A stretch of DNA of 64,000 nt from Rutidosis leptorrhynchoides (lineage: Eukaryota > Streptophyta > Magnoliopsida > Asterales > Asteraceae), in assembly GCF_046630445.1 (NCBI RefSeq), contig NC_092339.1:77890001-77954000 (forward strand), given 5' to 3'. Made by a program: the position numbers and the translations under genes. Of the stretch, positions 10,965-25,909 are shown one piece after another (positions within the stretch are counted from its first letter, which is position 1; each line of letters starts with the position of its first letter). The notes below the pieces were generated by a model. It did no database searches and was not told where the DNA came from. It worked only from the letters and a program-made list of their open reading frames with translations.

Positions 10965-12828
10965 TGATAGTGCTCCAAATGAACATATATTTAGTAGCAA
11001 TATCGTTCCAATATGTAAAGTTTTTAAATGTAATTTCCTTATTTTTAGTTGTAATAGTTAAATAAATAAGTGCGAAGACGAAAGACGCAAATCGCTCGAA
11101 AATGAAGATTTAAAGACAAAAACGAAGATTTGAAAGACCAAAACGTCCAAAAAGCTCAAATGTACAAGATACAATTCAAAAGGTTCAATTTATTGATGAA
11201 GAACGTCTAAAAATGACAAGAGTACAAGTTACAAAACGCAAAGTACAAGATATAAAATTGTACGAAAGGACGTTCGAAAATCCGGAACTGGGACATGAAC
11301 CAACTCTCAACGCTCGACGCAACGGTGTAAAAATTACAAGTCAACTATGCACAAGAATAAAATATAATATTTAAATAATTCATAATAAGAATAATATTAA
11401 ATAATAAAAAGTTGTTAATTGAGCATAGTTCAGGGGTCGTAAATGAAAATTTGAATTCTAATTTCCCTATAAAACGAACGATATGTTCGATGAATTAGAG
11501 GGAGATATTTTTTCGATCTTTTTTTTCTTTCTATCTTTTTTCTTATTTTTCTATATCAAATATCAATATCTATATTTATAATTCTCTATCATAATGTTAA
11601 TGTAATCAGATATAACAATAATCTTAATTTTAATTTTAAATTATGATAATAATAAGATTTATGATAGAGATCGTTTGAGTGTGTAAGTCGAAATTCTGTC
11701 CGTGTAACGCTACGCTATTTTTAATCATTGTAAGTTATGTTCAACCTTTTTACATTAATGTCTCGTAGCTAAGTCGTTATTATGCTTATTTAAAATGAAG
11801 TACTCATGATGTTGGGCTAATTACTAAAATTGGGTTATTGAACTTTGGACCATAATTAAGGTTTGGGCAAAAGACCGACACTTGTGAAAATTGGATTATT
11901 GACTATTAATAGATGGGGGGTATTGTCTAATTGAGTGACAACTCATTGGAGTCTGTCGAACCTATCTTCAAATTAATTAACCTAATAATTAATAATGATT
12001 ATGGTTGTCCTATTTAGTGACGTTCATATGGAATCTGTTATAATCATTTAATTAATCAATTGGGTTGGGTAATTGATTATTCATTCTGATCAAGTGGATG
12101 AATTAATATTCATAAACTAATTAAAACAGGGGTGGATTACATACAGTGATAACTGGTGTAATTGTTGACAGAAGTGATAACTGCGTCACAGTTTAAATCC
12201 TTAATCAGTTGGAATATTTGACTTCGGGTATAAGGGTAATTTGACGAGGATACTCGCACTTTATATTTATGACCGATGGACTATTATGGACAAAAACCAG
12301 ATAGATGTATCAAATAAACCAGGACAAAGGACAATTAACCCATGGTAATAAATTAAAATCAACACGTCAAACATCATAATTACGGAAGTTTAAATAAGCA
12401 TAATTCTTTTATTATATTTCTCATCGTATCTTTATTTACTGTCATTTTATTACTCGCAATTTTATTTTCTGTCATTTTATTTATCGCAATTTATTTTACG
12501 CACTTTAATTTTTGTCATTTATTTTTACGCTTAAAATCGACAAACCGGTCATTAAACGGTAAAACCCCCATTTTATAATAATACTACTACTTATTTATAT
12601 ATATATTTTTACAAATAAACTTAATAATATAGCGTTAACTTCACCAGCTCCCTGTGGAACGAACCGGACTTACTAAAAACTACACTACTCTACGATTAGG
12701 TACACTGCCTATAGTGTTGTAGCAAGGTTTAGGTATATCCCATCCGTAAATTAATAAAACTTGTGTCATATTTTGTAGTATTTTGTATTAAAAATAATAC
12801 TATTTCGTACCCTCACGCTACATCATCA
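10965..12828 (+). repeat. 3' LTR of the gypsy element
   Basis: It is 1,864 bp, matching the 5' LTR at 2794-4657, and is followed at once by the TATAT duplication. Confidence 0.95.
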
Positions 12829-13247
12829 TATATTAATGATCATTGCTTCAATATTGCTTGATTATTATGTTACCACATTCATGATTCATCTTCATCTACC
12901 TTATAGGTTCCTTTGATTGTGTACATATGTCATTACTCATTAATCATCATGTGTTAGTTTACTGTTGTTAGTTTATTACAAATTATAGTTTAATAAATTT
13001 GTAACGATTTTCTTTGTGTTAGTGTTGTATTATTTTTTTAGCGAATAAACATAAGTATAATATTAACATCAACTTGCCATCAGTTGTGTGTTTTTATATG
13101 TAATTACCTTAGTCATTATGAATTATGATAGGCTAAATATTTAAACTTTACTAATGTATATGTGTACATGTGTATAAGGTTCATAGCATGTTTAAGATAT
13201 AAACTGTTTATTTATATGTATAACTAAATTTTTTTATATTTGATCAG

Positions 13248-15569
13248 ATGGATCAAGAAAATGTTAGTATTTCATCGGATGGTGAATCAAGTGGTAAAAG
13301 TGGAGGAGAAAGAGGGAATCATAATGGTCAATCAAAAAATAAGAAACGAAAGACTAGCACAAGTAGAGCGAAAAAGGGAAAGGGATCAGTGAGGTCGGAA
13401 GTGTGGCAACATTTTACAAAAATTATTATAGATGGAGTAGATTATGGAAAGTGAAATCATTGTCCCGACAAAAAATATAAGGCAGATAAAATTACTAATG
13501 GAACTTCGGGGATGTTAAAACACATGAAAAATTGTCCAAACCACCCAGATAGACACAAGAATCAAACTAACGTGTTTCTCAGGAAAGAGAGCGATGGAAG
13601 TGGGAGCGTAGACAAATGGAGGTTTGATAGTGAAAAAATTAGAAAAGCGTTGATCAAAATGATAATTGTAGATGAACTTCCATTTTCTTTTGTCGAAAAA
13701 GAAGGATTTAAAGAATTCATGGAAGTTGCTTGCCCCTATTTCAAGATCCCCTCACGTACAACGGTATCTAGGGATGTGTCTGAATTTTATGTGGAAGAAA
13801 AAACGAAACTAAAAGCTATGATTAGGAAAGGTAAACAACGTGTTAGCCTAACCATGGACACCTGGACATCTATACAACGGGTGAATTACATGGTTGTAAC
13901 AGCTCACTTTGTTGACGAATCTTGGAAATTGCAGAAACGGATAATTACTTTCAAGCCAATTTTTAGCCACAAGGGTGATGATATTGGAAGAGAAATTTTA
14001 GATTGTCTTCATGATTGGGGTATCGACCATTTGATGTCAATAACTGCAGATAATGCATCCTCGAACGACACGGCTTTGGGGTTTTTGAAAAAAAAAGATA
14101 CCTAAAAAATGATAGCGAGCGGGGAGTACCTTCAGATGAGATGCTCAGCACACATACTTAACTTGATTGTCAAAGAAGGATTGAAAAGGTATTATAAACC
14201 ACTTGATCGTATTCGTGCAGCAATTAAATATATTAGGCAATCTCCAGGTAGATGTGACATTTTCAAAGCTTGTGTGGATGAGTTGAATTTGAAGTCGAAA
14301 GCTATGTTACATCTTGACTGTCCAACTAGATGGAACTCTACATATGACATGTTGGAAATCGCTGAAAAGGTGATGGGTGCTTTCGATTTATATGAGAGTA
14401 AAGATCGTAATTATGTTCACGTTTTAGGTAATTATTTAAACACTTGTTAATTTATCTATTTTTTGTTTTATTTAAGCCTTCTAATTAATATTGACATATA
14501 ACATTTCTTAATCCTCTAAATCTATTTAGGTGATGATATTCTGACATTTGTTGATTGGGAATGCGTTAAGAATCTCTCACGTTTTTTGCGGATTTTTAAA
14601 GCCAAAACTGAAAAATTATCCGGGACATCTTATGTTGTTGCGAATTCTTTTTTCAATGAAGTTATTGATCTTGATGATCAATTGAATAAGTTTAGTAATG
14701 ATTCTGATATAGAGTATAGAGTGATGATAAAGGACATGAGAAGAAAGTTTGATAAGTATTGGAATGGTATTAACAAATTGAACATGCTGATGTATTTTGC
14801 TGCTGTGCTGGATCCTCGAATGAAATTATCAATTATAAGGTTTGGTTTTAAACGCATATTTGATATGAAATCATATGAACCTTTGGAAGGAGAACCACAT
14901 GCAGATTTTGTTGAACGAGTTGAGAGTTCAAAGCAACAAGAGGTAGAGTTTCATGTCGGCTTAGTTGAAAAGGCAATGAAACTATTATATGAGGAATATC
15001 GTCTTATGTATGAGGTGGGAAGCTCAAGTGAGAATTATGAAAGTCAAGAAAATGTGGTAAATCTAATTGATGAAGAAAATGATTTTTTTGAAGCATTCTT
15101 GAAGGATGGGGATAATAGCAATGTTGAATCGGGAACAGAGTTAGATAAATATAAGGGTGAGCCTTGTGCACCAATGGTAAAAGGGTTTGATATCTTATCG
15201 TGGTGGAAAGATAATAGTCCGAGATTTCCAATTCTATCTAACATGGCTAGAGGTAATATACTTAACTTGAAATAGTATATTGAAGTTCGTGATAAATCTA
15301 TATTTTAATATAAATGTTGTTGTCGTCGTCATTTCTTAGATATTTTGGCGATTCCTGTCACATCAGTTGCTTCGGAGTCTGCATTTAGCATGGGTGGTAG
15401 GGTGTTGGATGCATTTAGAAGTTCCTTGTCTCCAAACAAAGTGGAAGCTCTTATATGTACATAAGATTGGATGCGTATCTCAAGAAATGTGAGTGACATG
15501 GATGAGGATTTGGATGACAATGAAATGGAGAACGTTAAAGCTAGTGATCAAGGGACTATGAAAGATTAA
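13248..15569 (+). pseudogene. hAT transposase (BED finger, RNase H-like, hAT dimerisation), inactivated
   Basis: Exons are inferred at 13248-14427, 14530-15252 and 15340-15569, with GT-AG introns that join the frame. An N-terminal Lys/Ser-rich stretch precedes a BED zinc finger (13390-13560). The RNase H-like catalytic core follows, with MDTWTS near 13855 and CSAHILNLIV near 14148. Next come DPRMKL near 14814 and the C-terminal dimerisation motif [18 protein letters not shown] near 15355-15410. Three in-frame stops break it: TGA at 13452-13454 where the first BED cysteine should be, TAA at 14103-14105, and TAA at 15462-15464 after ICT, where relatives usually have Gln. The family is RICESLEEPER/DAYSLEEPER-like. 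It should not yield active transposase; domesticated function is not suggested. Confidence 0.9.
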
Positions 15570-16193
15570 AATAGTTACTATTTAGAGATTTTATGCATTA
15601 CTTAATTTTTTTAAACATTAGCATCTTAGTTTTTTTTTTTTTTTTTTTTTTAATTTCATTAGACTTTTGTGTTTGATCTATTAGACAATTATCTATTTTT
15701 AATCCCTTCTAGTTCCTTTGATTGTGTATATGCGATACACTAATATATCATTAATCGTTATGTCTTAAATAACTTTTGTCTCGTGCAAGTGGGCAACTAC
15801 AGCTTCCTAACTTCTGCTGTATTTATTTGTAGATAGTGAGCTACTGAGCTGCTACTATAAGTTAGTTTTTTGTGATGTATATATTAGTGATGTAGATACT
15901 AAGTAAATTAATATACAGTAATTAACGTTTGATTTATATAATACAAGTATTCTTTAGACAAAAATACCAAAAAAGTTGAAGTGGCAAAGTGGGTCAAATA
16001 AATTTAACTAAAAAATTAGTGGGACGGTTCTTTCCACGGAACCGAACCGAAAACTATGGAACCGAACCGAACCGAACCGATATTATTTGGTACGGTCCTC
16101 GGTACGAATTTTTTCAATAATTTGGGACTCGGGACGGAACCGAACCGAACAAGTTTGGGACGGAACCGTACCATGCACAGCCCTACTTTTAAT

Positions 16194-18476
16194 ATGTATT
16201 AATGTATAGCAATTAAATTTTTACAGAAATTTTTAAAAGATTTTTCCTGATATTATTGTAACACTGTGTATAAGAGTGTGCTATAATTTAATAATCATTA
16301 CTTTCAAGTCAATATATAATTATTATGGACAAGTATACAACATATCAAACACTTGAAATATTTTTCACAGATTAAAGATCTCTCTCATTGGTCGAAAGAC
16401 ATTAATCAATATATATATGTAGCTCCATTATTGATGGAAGTCTACGAGTCTATCCGATAAGACGAATCAAATGTTTTGGTGGTTAGCAATCATAGAACGT
16501 ATTTTGATCATTACTTCAAATTTTGAAATTGTGGTTGAGGAAAACGTGTTTTAATATATATATTGATATTGAAATCGATTGAATATTGATAAGAAAATGA
16601 TTGACTAACGTTCGAAGATGCAAACATGTAAAGGATGGACCATTGGTTTTCACATCCATCTAACATCACGAAATTAATACTGAACTTAATAATTCAATCA
16701 ATTTTGGCATGTGACTCAAAGCTAAAGAATGATGACCACTAAAAATGTAAACTACTCCCTATGTCTTCAAAAGATGGTTTTGTAGGGTTTTTCATCCGAG
16801 TTAAGATAAATATGATAATGTCAATTTTGTTATTATATATAAGGTAAATTTTACTAAATTATTAAATAATGTAATTTATAAAGTAATAAATGACAATAAA
16901 TGATGGTAAATTTGAAATATTATTGTAACACCGAACATTTTTTTTTCAAATACACGACGGAACATATATTATTAATTACTTAATAAAACACCATATATAC
17001 ATATATAATATTATAACTTTAGGTGTTATTTTACAAAATAAGTAGACATAGTTATTTCAATATCAAAAGTCTCCAGTGTGTTAAACATATCCAAAGTAGA
17101 ACTATCTTCTCTCATTCCCAACATGCAAATTAATATAACATGCAAGGAAGAAAATATAAGAGATTAGCACAACGCTAAATGAATAAGATATCACTAACTA
17201 TCACATACTATAGCATAGGCATAGGGGCACAACGTTACATAACTATCACATACTATATCATTGCACAGTTATAACATACAAAGATATGCATTGATTTATT
17301 TAAGAGAGCAACAATAGCATCAACTAGCTATTCATCAAAGGTACTAAAGACCCTATACTATAATAGCATTACACAACTATACTAGGAAGACATCAATAAC
17401 TCTACACAACTATACTATAACGACATCAACAAACATGGCGAAGACAATCGAAGTTAGATAGTATAATTGAAGATGGAGCGTGATGTGATGGTGCCCATGG
17501 CACCGTCTTGAATAATACGCAAATCAAACATTTATTGTTTTGCGTATATTAGTGCTACATTTTTATTTTGTGTGAATGTATGACATCGTGACAATAAATT
17601 AGTGAACTCATGATATAAAATAGAATAAAACATGTAACAAAAAAGTGAACAAAATAAAAGAAAGTGTGAAAAAAGTGAAAACCATATATTTGAGTAACAT
17701 TATTTTAAACTAATCGTAGTTTGTCAAAACTATATCTATTTTGGTTGTATTTATTATAAGAAGTTTTTACACGAGTTATGATAGCCAAATTCACATCAAA
17801 CACACTTTGGTACGTAATAGCCAAATTTCTACAACATCAAAACATGCTCTAGCACATATTTATCACAATTATTTATATCTATATATCTATTTACCTTAAG
17901 ACAGGCTCGTCTCAACATTTTAAAGGTCCTAGACGAAAATAAAAATGAGTCTATATATGTTAAAATTTTCTACTACGCATAAAAAAATAATACCGTATCT
18001 ATTTATTTAATTACATTATATTTAACTATTAAAAGCAATCTATTTTAAATTTAATTGACATTTTTTATTTGATTTAATTAAATATATTGAGAAAAATATT
18101 TATATATTTAAAATTTCGGACCCTTCTAAATTTTTGGGCCATAGGCGATTGTCTATCTTACCTATGCTCGAAGACATCTCCGCCTTAACAGATTCAATTA
18201 TCATATATAACATAGCATTTGCGTGACAACTTTGATAAAATGCAAAAACATAACAAACAAAATACATCAAATTTGTTTTTTGGTTGTAAAAAGAAAGATC
18301 TACTCACTACCAATCTACCATCTCTTTAAAATACAACCATAGATTCTTATTCTTAGTTAGGTTATTCACAATAATATTCGTTTCAGTAAAAACTAGATAC
18401 GATAAAAGGCGGAACTACGTTATATGTTAAGAGGGTCATGACCATCTCAGAAATTTAGGCTATTACTATATACCCC
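16194..18476. other. AT-rich intergenic DNA
   Basis: No gene is supported. A possible degraded Stowaway-like element lies at about 16753-16975 (left end CTCCCTATGTCTTC, right end only a weak GACGGAACAT). A stretch near 18118-18170, with GGGCCATAGGCGATTG, resembles the edge of an old hAT-type repeat. Neither has a usable duplication. Confidence 0.4.
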
Positions 18477-18493
18477 GTATTATATATTGTTTG

Positions 18494-18870
18494 GTTGGCT
18501 TTATTAATTGAGTCAACAGCAAGCGTCGATTTATTTGCGACTTGACTGCCGCTTAGAGCCTAAATTGAATGTGCATGATTTAAAACCCATGGAAATTTGA
18601 TCATACCATTTTTATTTCGTCTCATGTTTAATTTTTTTATTTTATCTTAATTTTTTATAAAATTTTCTTCCTATTTATTGGCCGGATGTCCATTCGGAAA
18701 CAATATCTTTATCCGTCGAAGAGAAAGAATGAGGACTTTCTCTACTTCTTGGAGTGTATCACTCTGGGTGGAGAAATGACTTCTCTTTATTCAAAGATAG
18801 GAGAAAGATTGTCTACATCTCACCTCCCATACACCACACATGTGGTATTGGATTTTGTTATTGTTGTTGT
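18494..18870 (+). mobile_element. SINE with (TTG)n tail, copy 1
   Basis: About 377 bp, flanked by the 17-bp direct repeat GTATTATATATTGTTTG at 18477-18493 and 18871-18887. It ends in a TTATTGTTGTTG tail. The 3' body (CTCTGGGTGGAGAAATG, then ACATCTCACCTCCCATACACCA) resembles the TS-SINE lineage known from Solanaceae. A second copy lies in inverse orientation at 58202-58566. No Pol III B box was recognised, so the head may be diverged. Confidence 0.75.
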
Positions 18871-18895
18871 GTATTATATATTGTTTGACTTGTAA

Positions 18896-19200
18896 TCTAA
18901 ATTGTGCATTGTTATTGTTGACTTGGACTATCCTAGAAACTTTTCGCTGTTATTTACTAGACCATCCAAGAAATGTAGGGCATCCCAGACATTTGCTCAT
19001 TTAAACTGTTCGCTGTTATTGTTGAGTTGTTGGGATAATTTACTAGACCACATGATTTGTTTATTTATCTTAATAGAATGCATCTATTAGCCTATATATC
19101 TCTATTGTAATTACCATATTACCTAACAGAAAAACGTTATGAATAGTAACTAAGTGCATTTTCGTCCTTTCACTTTTTTTTCCTTTTTACTTTTAACTAA
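18896..19200. other. AT-rich intergenic DNA
   Basis: Short open frames only, with no recognisable domain or repeat end. Confidence 0.4.
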
Positions 19201-19705
19201 ATTTCATTACAACAACAAAGCCCCCCCACACTTTTTTCACAAATTCAAATCGACCCCCCAAACAGGGGGTAAAGTGTCAAATAATCATTTTCATAAAAAA
19301 ATCTTAAATAAACTCCACCCAAATATTCAACGGGTCGTATCTTCTCGCTCGCAACGAGTTAAATTTTTTCGACACCATCGTTAAACTCGAAATAATTTTA
19401 GGAACACAATGTCACTAACTATACGCAAAACGAACGCTTTTTAAAAGCTAAATATTTGGGGTACTTTTCATACACGTTGATTTTGCGTTAAATTTTTAAA
19501 AGTCGACAATTTCATAGCGAAATGCGGAGATGCACATATATTGTTAATTTAAAAGAACATTTAAATCTTTCACGGGTTATACCTTTTAGTTCGACTCGAG
19601 TTGCGCTTCAACGACATCATCTAGCCACGAAATAATTTTACAAACTAAACACAATAAAATATATTGAAACCGAACCCCGGCGCGAAGCGAGAGTTCGAAA
19701 ACTAG
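19201..19705 (+). mobile_element. Helitron-like 3' end
   Basis: The right edge has the Helitron signature: an imperfect GC-rich hairpin (GAACCCCGGCGC, loop, CGAGAGTTC at 19672-19696), then CTAG at 19702-19705 followed by T. Upstream sequence with TTTTCGACACCATCG and CGAAATAATTTTA looks like a dispersed plant repeat. No Rep/helicase coding and no confident 5' TC end were found, so the left boundary is arbitrary. Confidence 0.5.
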
Positions 19706-19884
19706 TTATTACTATTATCATATCAACAGTTGGTGGCAATACCCGTAAATTAGTTATTAACAACAATATTAATCTATAATCATATCTACAATTGGTGGCA
19801 AGACATAGTATAAAATCGTATCAATTTTAACTTGTTTAGAAATAAAAAAACATAATTAAAAATTGGTAATTTACTGTTTTCGAC

Positions 19885-19913
19885 CCATCGAATTCGCAAC
19901 AAGATGTCGGATG
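19885..19913 (+). pseudogene. hAT transposase C-terminal remnant, left piece
   Basis: Just before the Copia element the sequence reads RIRNKMSD. The reading resumes after the Copia at 37896 with DDFQVDNLVVSIERKITEKF. Together these resemble the C-terminal tail of a TTF-type hAT transposase, comparable to RMSDEFLNGCLL near 700 in this window. The Copia target duplication GGATG lies inside it. Confidence 0.4.
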
Positions 19914-20078
19914 TAACGGATGATATCCTCTATATTAGGAATAGATAGTACATATCTTCTATTTAAATTGTAGATAATTGTAATCTCTAATTGTTAGCTA
20001 TTTTGTTACATTTGTACTCTATATATATTTGATTCAATACAAAGACACACAATAAGGTGTGATTTCACAAACCTAATA
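19914..20078 (+). repeat. 5' LTR of Copia
   Basis: It is 165 bp and near-identical to 37729-37895; the copies differ by a TA-run length and a few bases. A PBS-like TGGTATCAACC (initiator Met tRNA type) begins directly after it at 20079. Confidence 0.85.
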
Positions 20079-20166
20079 TGGTATCAACCTAATTTCTTTC
20101 ACTACAATTGTCGATTCTTTTCTTCATCTCCATTCTGCCGATTTTTTTTTCAGTCGACTAGAATCA

Positions 20167-21109
20167 ATGGCTGGTGATTCTTCTGCTTCTTCGTTAGACA
20201 ACACTGGTGCTCCTTTACCACTTGCAACCGTACTTCACATGTTTACAATCAAACTCAACTCCACCAATTATCTTCTATGGCACAAACAAATGGAGCCACT
20301 TTTATCATATAAAAAACTCACTGGTTATGTCGATGGCTCTATCCCGAAACCTCCATCGATCATCACTTCAGGTGATCAATCTTCACCAAACCCTGCTTAT
20401 GCTTCCTGGATTGCAGGTGACCAACGTGCACTTATATTAATTCAATCTTCACTATCTGAAGAAGCGATGGCGGAAACACTTGGGCACTCTTCAGCTCATG
20501 ATGTTTGGTTAGCACTAGAGCGTTCTTATCGTCATGATTCTCTTGAACGTATGCATACACTCAAGGATTCTCTTCGAAATCTTAAGAAGGGTTCCTCCAC
20601 TGTTCCTGAATTTTCACGCAAGTTTAAAGGGATCTGTGATCAACTTCAAGCTATTGGTCATTCTTTTTCTGAAGATGACAAATTTCATTGGTTTTCATGT
20701 GGACTTGGTTCGTCCTTTGAAACTTTTTCGACATCTCAGAGGTTGAAATCCCCTCGATCAACCTTTTGTGATCTTGTATCTCAGGCCGAGAGCCATGAGA
20801 TGTTTTTACAAGCTGTTAGTGATTCAACTGCACCACCTGCAGCGTTCAATACCGTTGCTTCAACCACCACTTCAAACTCCTATCGTGGTCGTGGTAAATC
20901 TAGTTCTCGGGGATCTTCTTATTGTGGAAGGGGCGTGGTTATCGTCGTACCCCTAATTGTCAATTATGTAGGACTGATGGTCATTATGCGAACCAATGTC
21001 CTAACTACACTTATACACGCAACAACAGTCCTACTATTGATGCAAATTTAGCAGATGCTTTTCAAGCTCAATGTAATACTTCTGATTGGTATGTTGACAC
21101 TGGCGCTTC
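20167..21109 (+). pseudogene. Copia Gag and start of protease, frameshifted
   Basis: From ATG 20167 the frame encodes a Copia Gag (UBN2/DUF4219 type) with WHKQMEPLL near residue 38 and DVWLALERSY near 110. A frameshift near 20930 moves the reading to the +2 frame. There the zinc knuckle CQLCRTDGHYANQC (about 20966) and the protease start DWYVDTGAS (about 21087) are found. The protease is then interrupted by the nested element after the codons for its active site. Remaining protease sequence resumes at 34533. Confidence 0.85.

Positions 21110-25909
<4,800 letters not shown>

Larger units (their letters stand above)
2794..12828 (+). mobile_element. Gypsy (Athila/Tat-like) non-autonomous retrotransposon
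   Basis: This 10,035-bp element has LTRs running TG to CA and a perfect 5-bp duplication TATAT at 2789-2793 and 12829-12833. Order: LTR, PBS, A-rich leader, gag-protease frame, 2.3 kb without recognisable coding, polypurine tract, LTR. No reverse transcriptase, RNase H or integrase was found in any frame, so movement needs an autonomous partner. The tRNA-Asp-type PBS, the DLGAS protease and the GTGTGGGGA polypurine tract are features of the Athila/Tat branch. Identical LTRs make it very young. Confidence 0.92.
2324..16185 (+). mobile_element. hAT element (RICESLEEPER/DAYSLEEPER type) with nested gypsy
   Basis: The termini are TAGGGGTGTGCATGGTTCGG on the left and an inverted match on the right ending CATGCACAGCCCTA. 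A perfect 8-bp duplication CTTTTAAT lies at 2316-2323 and 16186-16193. Subterminal regions (2340-2500 and 16020-16170) are dense in GGAACCGAACCG-type repeats. Without the nested gypsy element and its 5-bp duplication, the hAT is about 3.8 kb and holds one transposase gene. A probable 5'-UTR intron donor (GTAAGT at 2732) pairs with the acceptor at 13247 just before the transposase ATG, so the gypsy sits in that intron. Confidence 0.93.

Noticed and set aside
17903-18175. A complete hAT-type element
   Set aside because: Only one edge has similarity to a common repeat end; inverted ends and a duplication could not be found.
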